Assembly: GCF_022568815.1 (NCBI RefSeq)
Contig: NZ_JAKZHX010000002.1
Span: 310,001-374,000 of the forward strand
Source of the DNA: Undibacterium paludis
GTDB taxonomy: Bacteria > Pseudomonadota > Gammaproteobacteria > Burkholderiales > Burkholderiaceae_D
Length of the DNA: 64,000 bases
Reading direction: 5' to 3'
The notes beneath the pieces are model-generated. The model searched no databases. It worked only from the letters and a program-made list of their open reading frames with translations, and was not told the DNA's origin. This document shows, piece after piece, positions 47,095 through 55,665 of this stretch (positions are counted from its first letter, which is position 1; each line of letters begins with the position of its first letter). Both the position numbers and the translations under genes were made by a program.

Positions 47095-48404
47095 GTGTGG
47101 AATCCGCATCTGAAAATATGCCCGTGCTGCTCTTCGTTGATGATGAGCCGAACATTCTTTCCTCGCTTCGCAGGTTATTCAGACCACATTCTTACAAGAT
47201 ACTGATCGCAAATAGTGGTCAGGAAGGTCTGGATATCATGGAAAAAGAAACCGTTGACCTCGTCATATCCGATATGCGCATGCCTGTCATGGATGGCGCC
47301 GTATTCCTGACCAATGTCAAGGCCAGATGGCCAAACACCATACGTCTGCTGCTCACAGGTTATGCAGACATACAATCGACGATAGATGCCATCAATCGTG
47401 GCGAAATTTATCGCTATATTACCAAGCCCTGGAATGACAATGACATTGTGCTGGTCGTCAAACAAGCCCTGGAACGCAAGTATCTGGAAAACGAAAAGAA
47501 ACGGCTCGAAGAACTGACTTTCAGACAAAACGAAGAATTGAAGTCACTGAATGCTAATCTGGAAGCCAAAGTTGAAGAGCGCACCGCTGATCTCAAAAAA
47601 GCACATGCGTCGCTCTTAGTTGCCAACGATAAATTGAAAAGCAATTTCCTGACATCAATCAAGGTATTCTCTAATGTCATAGAAATGCGTGGCAATAAAC
47701 TGGTTGGCCATTCCAGGAGGGTTGCCGATCTGTCCAGAAAATTGGCAAAAAAACTCAACCTCGATAGCCGTGAGACGCAGGAGATTTTTGTTGCGGCTTT
47801 AATGTTGGATATTGGAAAAATTGGCTTTTCCGATGAATTATTGGCAACGCCAGTCAGTCAGATGAATGGCGAAGAGTTAGGTCAATTTCACAAACACACT
47901 TTGCGCGCAGAACAATTGTTAATGCCTTTACAAGATTTACAGACAGCAGCCAAAATTATCCGTCACCAACATGAACGATTTGATGGTCGCGGTTTCCCCG
48001 ATGGTCTGACGGGTGAAAACATCCCTTTCGGTGCACGCATACTGGCCCTCGCCAGTGACTACGACAACTTGCAGAATGGCAGCCTGGTTGCCAAACGTGT
48101 TAGTGTTGAAGATGCGCAAGCCATCATCATACGTGGCGCCGGCAACCGTTATGATGAAAAGGTAGTCCTTGCTTTCAGGCAAATCATCAATAATCTGCCA
48201 GACGATGTGGATGATAAAGAAATTTCTATCATGCATCTAGAACCTGGCATGATACTTTCTGCTGATGTAATATCCAAAGACGGCATGCTTTTATTACCTG
48301 CAGATTACGTTCTCGACCAGCATATCATCGGCAAATTGGCATTGTTTGAGCATCCTGCAAGTGCTAAATTGGTAATACGTGTGTACAGTAACAGGAGGAA
48401 ATGA
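47091..48404 (+). CDS. Response regulator with degenerate HD-GYP domain
   Basis: A 437-residue RpfG-like protein. Receiver ~10-125 (FVDDEPNI, phospho-Asp ~61 in ISDMRMP, ITKPWND), coiled coil ~130-190, then an HD-GYP-type domain (~195-370). The first His (GHSRRVADLS), the HxxH in RHQHERFDGRG and the PDGLTGENIPFGARILALASDYD region are kept. However the defining HD pair reads Leu-Asp (LMLDIGKIGF, Leu ~239) and GYP reads GFP. The lost His is a metal ligand, so c-di-GMP hydrolysis may be impaired and a binding or scaffolding role is possible. It overlaps genes on both sides. Confidence 0.88.
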   Translation: MSVESASENMPVLLFVDDEPNILSSLRRLFRPHSYKILIANSGQEGLDIMEKETVDLVISDMRMPVMDGAVFLTNVKARWPNTIRLLLTGYADIQSTIDAINRGEIYRYITKPWNDNDIVLVVKQALERKYLENEKKRLEELTFRQNEELKSLNANLEAKVEERTADLKKAHASLLVANDKLKSNFLTSIKVFSNVIEMRGNKLVGHSRRVADLSRKLAKKLNLDSRETQEIFVAALMLDIGKIGFSDELLATPVSQMNGEELGQFHKHTLRAEQLLMPLQDLQTAAKIIRHQHERFDGRGFPDGLTGENIPFGARILALASDYDNLQNGSLVAKRVSVEDAQAIIIRGAGNRYDEKVVLAFRQIINNLPDDVDDKEISIMHLEPGMILSADVISKDGMLLLPADYVLDQHIIGKLALFEHPASAKLVIRVYSNRRK

Positions 48405-48934
48405 TGCACAGAATCTTATTGCTGGATGACGAACAAAATGTCTTGCTAGCCCTGCAAAGAAGTCTGAAGAGCGTGGCAAAAGACCTGGACATGAAAATGG
48501 AGTTATTCAATTCCCCCAAGGACGCCGTCGCACGTCTTAGTGATACCGTTTTCGATTTTATTATTTCCGATTACCATATGCCAGAAATGAACGGCATACA
48601 GTTTCTTTCCATTGCCAAGGAAATGCAACCAGATGCCGTCCGTCTGATGCTCAGTGCTTCTGCAGAATTCAAGACCATACTTGGCGCCATCAATGATGCT
48701 GAAGTTTTTCGCTATATTGCCAAGCCCTGGGATCAGGATGAATTATTCGAAATAATACAACAGGCCAATGCCCGTCGCCAGCAACTGCTGGAAGACCGCC
48801 GACTGGCGGATGAACTGCGCGTGCAACGTGGCGTGATGACCCCACAAGAGCAGGAAACAAAACGCCTCGAAGAAACCGAACCAGGTATAACCAAGGTCAA
48901 ATGGGGTCCCGATGGTTCGGTTCTGCTTGACTGA
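48404..48934 (+). CDS. Single-domain response regulator with C-terminal tail
   Basis: A ~176-residue protein: receiver domain ~1-125 (LLLDDEQNVL, phospho-Asp in FIISDYHMPEMNG, switch Ser in MLSASAEFK, KPWDQDE), followed by a ~50-residue charged helical tail. There is no DNA-binding or enzymatic output domain. It is the fifth gene of the array and starts on the stop of the HD gene. The AGGAGG site at 48393 favours ATG 48404 over the adjacent ATG 48401. It is probably a phosphate sink or connector for the two kinases. Confidence 0.88.
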   Translation: MHRILLLDDEQNVLLALQRSLKSVAKDLDMKMELFNSPKDAVARLSDTVFDFIISDYHMPEMNGIQFLSIAKEMQPDAVRLMLSASAEFKTILGAINDAEVFRYIAKPWDQDELFEIIQQANARRQQLLEDRRLADELRVQRGVMTPQEQETKRLEETEPGITKVKWGPDGSVLLD

Positions 48935-48940
48935 TATTGC

Positions 48941-48977
48941 AAAGGCCTGCTTACGAGTGCGGTATCATAAGGCCTTT
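48941..48977. terminator. Possible hairpin between convergent genes
   Basis: AAAGGCCT (48941-48948) and AGGCCTTT (48970-48977) are perfect 8-bp arms with a 21-nt loop, between the signalling array and the convergent AraC gene. No good T-run; terminator function is uncertain. Confidence 0.35.
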
Positions 48978-49930
48978 ACTGGCACGCATAACTGACAAGA
49001 GAACAAGCCCGTCTGCGTATCAAGTGCTGTGGCTGGTATAAATTTCTCAAAGCAAGGTCTGTCATCACACTGCAAGCCACTGGTCGGCAGATACTCACGC
49101 AACAGCCACATCCAGGCATCATTGACGTGGCCGACCGGCCCGGAGAAATCCGCTACTGCATAACGCCCACCAGGCAAAGTCTTGAGATTGACCTGAGCAC
49201 CCGCAAAAAAATCCCCTGGCACTGTGACGCAAGCATCATAACGACATTTCTCAGCAGCTGTCACACTGGGGTCGTCATAGCCTATTCCATAACAGGTTTG
49301 TGATAGCAAATCATGGGATTGCAACCATGGCAGAACATTTTTATTCCAGAATTCTGTCACAGCAGGGCCGTATGGACCTATATAGCGTTGATAGGCAATT
49401 TGCACAGCAGGTAAGTTGATGGTATTGACTTCCATGTATTTCTCATTAAATGATTGATAGGGATCATCATCTTCGCAAGACCCAGGCTTTCTGACCTGAT
49501 CAGGATTGCTCAGTACCTGATTCAGATTGCTGTCTGGCAGCGAACGGTTCTCATAAGCGGCAACGATCTGCGACCGTCTGCGTGCATCAGTACCTGAGCG
49601 CCACTCACTCGGCGTACAATCGAATCTGCTTTTGAATGCGCGCGCAAAGGCTTCGCCCGAAGCAAAACCGCATGCGAGCGCAATATCCAGTATCGAAGCC
49701 TGCTGGTCACAGGATAGCCGCCATGCGGCACTCTCCAGCCTGCGTCTGCGTGCATAGTCCCCAAGGGTCTCCCCCATCCATGCGGCAAACACGCGATGAA
49801 AATGAAAGCGTGAAAAGTGAGCAATGTCAGCCAGATGCTCCAGTTCCAAAGCGCTATCCAGATGCTGATCAATGTAATCGAGAACACGATTCAAGCGTCG
49901 TGCATATTCAGCTTGGTGTTGATGTATCAT
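48965..49930 (-). CDS. AraC-family regulator with GyrI-like effector domain
   Basis: A 321-residue regulator. Two HTH motifs of the AraC type lie in the first ~110 residues (LEHLADIAHFSRFHFHRVFA, then ILDIALACGFASGEAFARAF), and the rest is a GyrI/SoxR-like small-molecule-binding domain (from ~170: VQIAYQRYIGPYG, CVTVPGDFFAG, PGGRYAVADFSGPVGHV). This Rob/BmrR-like layout usually responds to drugs or hydrophobic ligands. It lies 13 bp downstream of a hydrolase gene on the same strand and may be cotranscribed. Confidence 0.88.
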   Translation of the reverse strand: MIHQHQAEYARRLNRVLDYIDQHLDSALELEHLADIAHFSRFHFHRVFAAWMGETLGDYARRRRLESAAWRLSCDQQASILDIALACGFASGEAFARAFKSRFDCTPSEWRSGTDARRRSQIVAAYENRSLPDSNLNQVLSNPDQVRKPGSCEDDDPYQSFNEKYMEVNTINLPAVQIAYQRYIGPYGPAVTEFWNKNVLPWLQSHDLLSQTCYGIGYDDPSVTAAEKCRYDACVTVPGDFFAGAQVNLKTLPGGRYAVADFSGPVGHVNDAWMWLLREYLPTSGLQCDDRPCFEKFIPATALDTQTGLFSCQLCVPVKAL

Positions 49931-49943
49931 GAAATTTGATCGC

Positions 49944-50624
49944 TCACTCTAGAAAATTTAATAGCCTGTTTACCACGTCACCAACCTTGGTTTGCAACAA
50001 AAAATGCGGCGCCTCAAATTCAAGCAACTGCATGCTTGTTATCTGCTTTTGCATATCGGTGTAAGCTGACAGCGGCACCAGTTTATCTTCGCTGGCACGC
50101 AGATAGCATGTCGGGACCTTGATGGTCTGCAGTTTGTCCCTGACGTCACAAGCCAGAACTGCCTGCAAACGCGCTTTCAGTGTCTGAGGCTTTACGCCAG
50201 CGAGCGCTTTTGCCAGATCAGAATCCAGCTCTTGCGTCGCAAATCGCCCCAACAGGAAATAACTGGCGATACGCGTGTGCGCCAGTTTGACTGGCAGATA
50301 GGGCACGACATATCTTAGCCTTGATAGAATGGAATGAGGATTACTGGCAAACGTCGCACACAATACCAGGGCTTGGAGTCTTTCCGGTCTGCTGGCAGCA
50401 ATGGAAATGGCAATCGGGCCGGAAAAAGATTCACCCAGCAAGACATAATCTTCATCAACCGGCAGGTAACTGCGCGCCACCTGCTCAAGTGCAGCATAGT
50501 CCAAAACCTGATCCGGCGGATAGCGGGCGACGATCAATTTGCCTTTGCCGGCCAGGGCATCTTGCAGATCGCCATACAAGGTGCCAGTGCCATCCATGCC
50601 AGGCAAGAGTACGATAGTCTTCAT
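49944..50624 (-). CDS. Alpha/beta-hydrolase
   Basis: A 226-residue alpha/beta-hydrolase, short for the family. Nucleophile elbow in LLGESFSGPIAI (Ser ~80), N-terminal oxyanion-loop region VLLPGMDGTGTLY, and a probable Asp-His pair in RASEDKLVP and EAPHFLL. No signal peptide, so cytosolic. ATG at 50624 follows AGAG; a longer frame to 50657 adds an unlikely N terminus. It lies between the FGGY kinase gene and an AraC regulator. The substrate is unknown; an esterase or lipase-like role is plausible. Confidence 0.8.
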   Translation of the reverse strand: MKTIVLLPGMDGTGTLYGDLQDALAGKGKLIVARYPPDQVLDYAALEQVARSYLPVDEDYVLLGESFSGPIAISIAASRPERLQALVLCATFASNPHSILSRLRYVVPYLPVKLAHTRIASYFLLGRFATQELDSDLAKALAGVKPQTLKARLQAVLACDVRDKLQTIKVPTCYLRASEDKLVPLSAYTDMQKQITSMQLLEFEAPHFLLQTKVGDVVNRLLNFLE

Positions 50625-50660
50625 CAGCTCTATCTTAGCAGCACAAACCCATGCCATGCA

Positions 50661-52223
50661 TCAGTGCATTTTGGGATAGCCGGTAATTTGCTGTATTTCC
50701 TTGTACAGGGGTTGCAAGCGCGCATACATTTTTTGATAGACGCGATGATAAAGCTCATTGTAAATCTGGTGGTGATGGTCTATGGGCTGGAAGGTCTTTC
50801 CTATGCGTGTCATTTCCTTGATGGCTGTATCAAAACTGGCATGCAGACCCAGACCCACGGCTGCATCGATTGCTGCACCCAGGCCTGATGTTTCATAAAT
50901 ATGTGGACGTGAAGTCGGCAACCCAAAAATATCCGCAGTCAATTGCATGGCAGCGTCGCTTTGGGAACCGCCACCTGAAATGCGCAATTCCGTGATGGGG
51001 GTGCCACTACGTTTTTCAATTCGTTCTTTACCTTCGCGCAGGGCGTAAGCCAAACCTTCAAGTATCGCACGGTACATGTGGGCACGGGTATGCACATCAC
51101 CAAAACCGATGATAGCCCCTTTTGCTTCTGCACCCGGCACCTTGATGCCCGGGGTCCAGTAAGGCTGCAGCATCAGCCCCATGGAACCTGGTGGCACCGC
51201 ATTGACCAGTTCATCGAACAAGGCTTCCGGCAAGACTCCCTGTTCTGCCGCTTGCAGTTTTTCATGATGACCAAATTGTTCCTTGAACCAGTTCACCATC
51301 CAGTAGCCGCGGAATATCTGCACTTCCGTACTATAGGATCCGGGGATTGCTGCCGGATAAGGCGGGATGAAAGGCGTGACCTCCAGATATTTCTGGCTGG
51401 TGGTATTGATGGTTGCGGTCGTGCCATAGCTGAGGCAACCTATGTTGGCTTGCTGGCAGCCCGCCCCTATTACCTCACAGGCCTTGTCTGCAGCGGCGGC
51501 CAGCAAGGGCGTGCCTGCCAATATACCGGTAGCTGCTTCAGCAGCGCTGCTGATGTGCCCCATGACAGTGCCCGGCGGCACCAACTCCGGCAAGGTCTCT
51601 GCCTTTACTGCCAGTGCCTGCCATTTCCAGTCCAGCTTACCCGCCCACTTCAGGTTCTTGTAATCAAAAGGCAGATAGCCCACTTGCGAGCCTATGGAGT
51701 CAATGAATTTACCGCACAGACGGTAATTGAGGTAGCCGGACAACATCAGGTATTTATCGGTCTTGTCCCAGATATCTGGCTGGTGTGCCTTGATCCAGTT
51801 AGCTTCTGCCTCGCCACGAAAAAAATTAATGGTACCGGCGACCCCGGCCAGTTTGAAGGCAGTCAACCATAGCGGATTCACCGGCGGCACAATGTCAGTG
51901 CGCCGCTGGTCCAGCCAGGTAATTGCCGGACGCAAAGGCTGGCCTGCTTTGTCAAGATTGATGACGGTGCCGCGCTGCGTGGTCACGGCCACGCCATGTA
52001 CACTTGATGGCGCAATGCCAGATTCATTCCATAGTCGTTGGCAGGCAGTGCAGACAGCTTGCCAGTAGTCTTCGGGATGATGTTCTGCCCAGCCAGGATA
52101 TTCTGAAAAATAGGCTTCCAGATGCACCTGGGATTTGGCAGCAATATTTCCCTGCAAATCAAACAGTATGGCCCTGACACTTTGTGTGCCATTATCTATG
52201 GACAGTATGTATTGTTTGTACAT
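50661..52223 (-). CDS. FGGY-family carbohydrate kinase
   Basis: A 520-residue kinase of the glycerol/xylulose/ribulokinase family. Phosphate motif SIDNGTQSVRAILFD at the N terminus, LDQRRTD, the FGGY-type signature region AILEGLAYALREGKERIE, and the adenosine motif ISGGGSQSDAAMQLTADIFG. It is 15-25 residues longer than typical GlpK and differs in the substrate region, so glycerol is not certain. The next gene upstream encodes a glycerol-3-phosphate dehydrogenase, which favours glycerol or a related polyol. Confidence 0.85.
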   Translation of the reverse strand: MYKQYILSIDNGTQSVRAILFDLQGNIAAKSQVHLEAYFSEYPGWAEHHPEDYWQAVCTACQRLWNESGIAPSSVHGVAVTTQRGTVINLDKAGQPLRPAITWLDQRRTDIVPPVNPLWLTAFKLAGVAGTINFFRGEAEANWIKAHQPDIWDKTDKYLMLSGYLNYRLCGKFIDSIGSQVGYLPFDYKNLKWAGKLDWKWQALAVKAETLPELVPPGTVMGHISSAAEAATGILAGTPLLAAAADKACEVIGAGCQQANIGCLSYGTTATINTTSQKYLEVTPFIPPYPAAIPGSYSTEVQIFRGYWMVNWFKEQFGHHEKLQAAEQGVLPEALFDELVNAVPPGSMGLMLQPYWTPGIKVPGAEAKGAIIGFGDVHTRAHMYRAILEGLAYALREGKERIEKRSGTPITELRISGGGSQSDAAMQLTADIFGLPTSRPHIYETSGLGAAIDAAVGLGLHASFDTAIKEMTRIGKTFQPIDHHHQIYNELYHRVYQKMYARLQPLYKEIQQITGYPKMH

Positions 52224-52287
52224 GAAGTTCGCGTGTGCCAGTCGTGGTGATTGTAATAATTGTGACTATCGTGATAGTTTAATTTTT

Positions 52288-53913
52288 TTATGCGGCCACA
52301 CTCTCGATTGCAGGTGAAGCGGGCAAGCCATGGCATCTGTGCCACAAATCCAGGTAAGCAGCTTGTTCTTTTTCCCATTGCTCGTCATCCCATTGCAGTT
52401 CAGGCTGGCAAATACTGCGTATACGCTGCATGAAAGCCAGGCCGCCATTGCGTAATAATAAGCCTAACCTGGTGCGGCGTAACATCAAGTCTTCCAGATG
52501 GACGACGCTTTCATATCTTGCCGCCCAGCGTAATTCCACCCATAGGCTGGCTGTCCCGGGGATATAATCAAGTTCACCAGCCTGTGCTGTCGCAACAACA
52601 TTGGCTGCATTGGCACCAAAATGCCCTTGCAGACGTGCTATTTGTGCCTGGTTTAACTTCATGCCTGACAATATGGGAATTTCAGCAGTGGCTGCAAATA
52701 CAGTACCCGTTGCAATACCTGCTCCTGGCTTGGGGAAAAGATGTTCCACATGCTTGAGCGCATCCTGGGCTATCAGCCGGAAAGTAGTGAGCTTTCCACC
52801 AGTCACGGTCAGCAAGCCTTTTTCCAGCCAGATGGCGTGATCTCGCCCTTCCTGTGATGGATCAGATTTACCGGTATCGATCACCGGCCGCACACCGGCA
52901 TAGGTCGCTATGACGTCATCGGTTGTCAGCTTCAATCCGGGAAACTGGAATTCCATTGCTTCCATCAGATAAGTAAGCTCATCTAACGTCATCGCTGCCT
53001 CTATCTGCATATCAGCACGGTGGTCCACGTCCGTGGTCCCGACCAGGCTGACGCCCTCCCAGGGGTAAACAAAAACCGGGCGGCCATCACGTGGATGCAT
53101 CAGGCTGACTGCCTGCGCCACCGGCAAGCGCCACGCGGGGAACAGTAAATGACTGCCGCGCAAGGGCCGCAGCCTGTTTTTTTCACCCTGCTGCTGGCGT
53201 AGTGCGTCAGCCCAGGCGCCTGTCGCATTGATGATAAGCCTGGCTTGCACCTGATATTGCTGCTGGCTCACGGCATCGCGCAACAGCACAGCACTTGCCC
53301 GCCCGTCTTTGTAGATCAGACTGTCGACTGCCAGGTAATTGATCGCCGTTGCTCCCGCTGCGCGGGCTTCTTGCAATACCCGCAAGACCAGACGTGCATC
53401 ATCAGTTTTGGCATCAAGATAGCAAGAGCCGCCTCTTAAATCCTGGCGCGCTATATGCGGCGCCAGCATCAAGAAATCTTGTACAGAAAAATAATGTTTG
53501 CCGCGCAAACCTGCCATCCAGTCATAAATGACCAGTCCCAGGGCAAACAGCCAGCGCCCCGGTTTGCGCCCCGCATAATCAGCAAAGGCAAAACTTTGCG
53601 GTTCTACCAGACCAGAAGCGGCCTGCATCAGGCGCTGGCGTTCACGGACAGAGTCGCGTGTCAGAAAAAATTTACCTTGTTTGATATACCGCAAGCCGCC
53701 ATGGACCAACTTGGACGAACGGCTGGATGTCCCCCAGGCAAAGTCTTTTTGTTCTACCAGCAAAGCTTTCCAGCCACGCTTTGCCGCTTCCAGCAAAATA
53801 CCAGCACCGGTAATACCACCGCCGATGACAATGACGTCCCAATCTTGACCCTGATTGGCCAGAGTGCGGGGTATGTCTATACGGGCATTATGCACTTCGT
53901 GGATTGGATTCAT
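52288..53913 (-). CDS. glpD: Glycerol-3-phosphate dehydrogenase/oxidase (GlpD family)
   Basis: A 541-residue FAD enzyme. FAD motif VIVIGGGITGAGILLEAAKRG (N-terminal 50 residues), GlpD signature SSRSSKLVHGGLRYIKQGKF, and STTD-like GTTDVDHRAD, with the C-terminal helical domain (ELRWAARYESVVHLEDLMLR, typical of GlpD). It oxidises sn-glycerol-3-phosphate to dihydroxyacetone phosphate at the membrane, feeding quinones. It overlaps the upstream FAD oxidase gene by 4 bp and precedes the FGGY kinase gene. Confidence 0.9.
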   Translation of the reverse strand: MNPIHEVHNARIDIPRTLANQGQDWDVIVIGGGITGAGILLEAAKRGWKALLVEQKDFAWGTSSRSSKLVHGGLRYIKQGKFFLTRDSVRERQRLMQAASGLVEPQSFAFADYAGRKPGRWLFALGLVIYDWMAGLRGKHYFSVQDFLMLAPHIARQDLRGGSCYLDAKTDDARLVLRVLQEARAAGATAINYLAVDSLIYKDGRASAVLLRDAVSQQQYQVQARLIINATGAWADALRQQQGEKNRLRPLRGSHLLFPAWRLPVAQAVSLMHPRDGRPVFVYPWEGVSLVGTTDVDHRADMQIEAAMTLDELTYLMEAMEFQFPGLKLTTDDVIATYAGVRPVIDTGKSDPSQEGRDHAIWLEKGLLTVTGGKLTTFRLIAQDALKHVEHLFPKPGAGIATGTVFAATAEIPILSGMKLNQAQIARLQGHFGANAANVVATAQAGELDYIPGTASLWVELRWAARYESVVHLEDLMLRRTRLGLLLRNGGLAFMQRIRSICQPELQWDDEQWEKEQAAYLDLWHRCHGLPASPAIESVAA

Positions 53914-55520
53914 CGTGCTGCATCTTCCGCAGGCAAGAGCTTGCCAGGATTCATGATGCCCTGCGGGTCAAAATGCCGGAACAGATTATGCAGGCTTGCC
54001 ATGCCCAATTCACCTTTTTCTGCTAACAGATAAGCAGCATGATCGCTTCCCACACCATGCTGGTGGCTGATGGTGCCACCATTGGCAACGATTGCCCTGG
54101 ATACCTGGGTCTTGAGCATTTTCCAGCGGGCATGATCAGTTTCATAGTCACCGCTGAGGCGATAAACAAAAGTGGAATACACACTGGCGCCTTGTGCATA
54201 CAGATGGGACAAGTGCGTGTATGCATGGACCAGTTCCTTGTCGGCCGCCAGTGCAGCCCTGCCCGCCTGTTCCATTGCCTGCATCATTTTCTTGACCTTT
54301 GGCCAGTCACAGGCTGTTTCGACCGTATCGATAGCGTAGCCATGCTGCCAGGCAGTATTACGCAGATACACGTTTTTGAAGCGCCCCTGCTTCCATTTCT
54401 CGCCCATGGTTTTGCCTGCATGAATCCCGTTGTGCGAGGACGCGATCTTCAGTGCAGACTTGATGGCATGCCGTACCTGTTTTTTCTCGCCACTGCCACC
54501 AACCAGTAACAGGCATTTTTCGCTGCCACAACCTCGCAGGCGCAAATATGTCTCCAGCAGCCTGATCAGGCTTTTGTGGCCGGCCAGTGTCAGGCTGGTC
54601 AAGGTTTCGTTTGCATTGGACAGGCGCAACATTGATAGTCCTGGCCTGGCCTGTACAATTGCCCTGACTGCTGCTTGTGCCTGCTCCCAGTCAGGGAAGA
54701 ACACGGCATGAAACTCTTCACAAGCAGGTAACGGGCTGATACGCACTGTCACTTCAGTGACGATACCCATACGCCCTTCTGACCCCAACAGCATCTCACG
54801 CAAGTCAGGGCCGGCAGCCGACGCCGGGAAAGTCTGGATATCAAGCCGTCCCACTGGCGTCTCTACCCTGGCGCCCGCCAGTAATTGTTCTATGCGACCA
54901 TAGCGCAAAGACTGCTGCCCTGAAGAGCGGGTAACCACCCAGCCGCCCAGGGTTGAGTATTCAAAGGATTGCGGGAAATGCCCCAGCGTATAACCGTGGG
55001 CACGTAATTGTGCTTCCAGGTCCGGACCAAAAACGCCGGCGCCAAAAGTTGCCAGTTGTGCTTCGCGGTCAAGATTAAGCAACGCGCACATGCGCGACAT
55101 ATCGACAGACAGCACGGGCTGTGCATTTTCCTCCACATGCAAATGCCCGACCACGCTGGTACCGCCACCATAAGGGATAAGCGCGACACCATGCTCGCTG
55201 GCATAACTCAACAGACTGCGAATATCCTCACTGCTTTCTGGGAAGGCGACGCCGTCAGGGAAAGTGGTGATTTTTCCGTAACGCATTTTCAGCCAGTCGG
55301 GCAGACTCTGGCCCAGGCTATGCCTGACACGTGCATCAGTTGTTGTGTCTATCAGAGCATGAGCAGGCAAACGGCTGGCTGGTACAGACTGACAGACCCG
55401 CTCGAATACAGCATCAGCCTGTGGCTTACCCTGCCCTATGCGCTCTCGCAGAAAGCCCAATGCATCCTCATTCAAGGCAAATGTGATACTGTCATCCCCC
55501 CAACCATTCCAACGTCGCAT
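53910..55520 (-). CDS. FAD-binding oxidase resembling alkyl-dihydroxyacetonephosphate synthase
   Basis: A 536-residue VAO-type flavoprotein. PP-loop region VALIPYGGGTSVVGH (~130-145), SFEYSTLGGWVVTRSSGQQS and, near the C terminus, GGTISHQHGVGSDHA. The N terminus (MRRWNGWGDDSITFAL) and this last motif resemble AGPS, the ether-lipid enzyme, whose His-His-His motif is His-Gln-His here; glycolate oxidase GlcD has GEHG at that place. It may therefore oxidise or rearrange a dihydroxyacetone-phosphate-like substrate or act as a 2-hydroxyacid oxidase. It is first gene of a cluster with GlpD and the FGGY kinase. Confidence 0.82.
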   Translation of the reverse strand: MRRWNGWGDDSITFALNEDALGFLRERIGQGKPQADAVFERVCQSVPASRLPAHALIDTTTDARVRHSLGQSLPDWLKMRYGKITTFPDGVAFPESSEDIRSLLSYASEHGVALIPYGGGTSVVGHLHVEENAQPVLSVDMSRMCALLNLDREAQLATFGAGVFGPDLEAQLRAHGYTLGHFPQSFEYSTLGGWVVTRSSGQQSLRYGRIEQLLAGARVETPVGRLDIQTFPASAAGPDLREMLLGSEGRMGIVTEVTVRISPLPACEEFHAVFFPDWEQAQAAVRAIVQARPGLSMLRLSNANETLTSLTLAGHKSLIRLLETYLRLRGCGSEKCLLLVGGSGEKKQVRHAIKSALKIASSHNGIHAGKTMGEKWKQGRFKNVYLRNTAWQHGYAIDTVETACDWPKVKKMMQAMEQAGRAALAADKELVHAYTHLSHLYAQGASVYSTFVYRLSGDYETDHARWKMLKTQVSRAIVANGGTISHQHGVGSDHAAYLLAEKGELGMASLHNLFRHFDPQGIMNPGKLLPAEDAAR

Positions 55521-55539
55521 TTCTGTTCCTGATTTTGAA

Positions 55540-55569
55540 TTGAGCCTGTCAAATTGAGCTTGCTATAAT
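55540..55569 (+). promoter_or_regulatory. Sigma-70 promoter of the AraC-type gene
   Basis: TTGAGC (55540-55545), an 18-bp spacer and TATAAT (55564-55569) preceded by TG (extended -10). Predicted start is near 55576, about 90 nt before the regulator start codon. Confidence 0.7.
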
Positions 55570-55665
55570 CCGACACGCATGCAACAAGGCCGGATGAATT
55601 GTCGTCAGCATAATCAAGCGGCTCGAAAACGTATTGCGCTTTCATGACAGGATTCTTGTTTTAAT

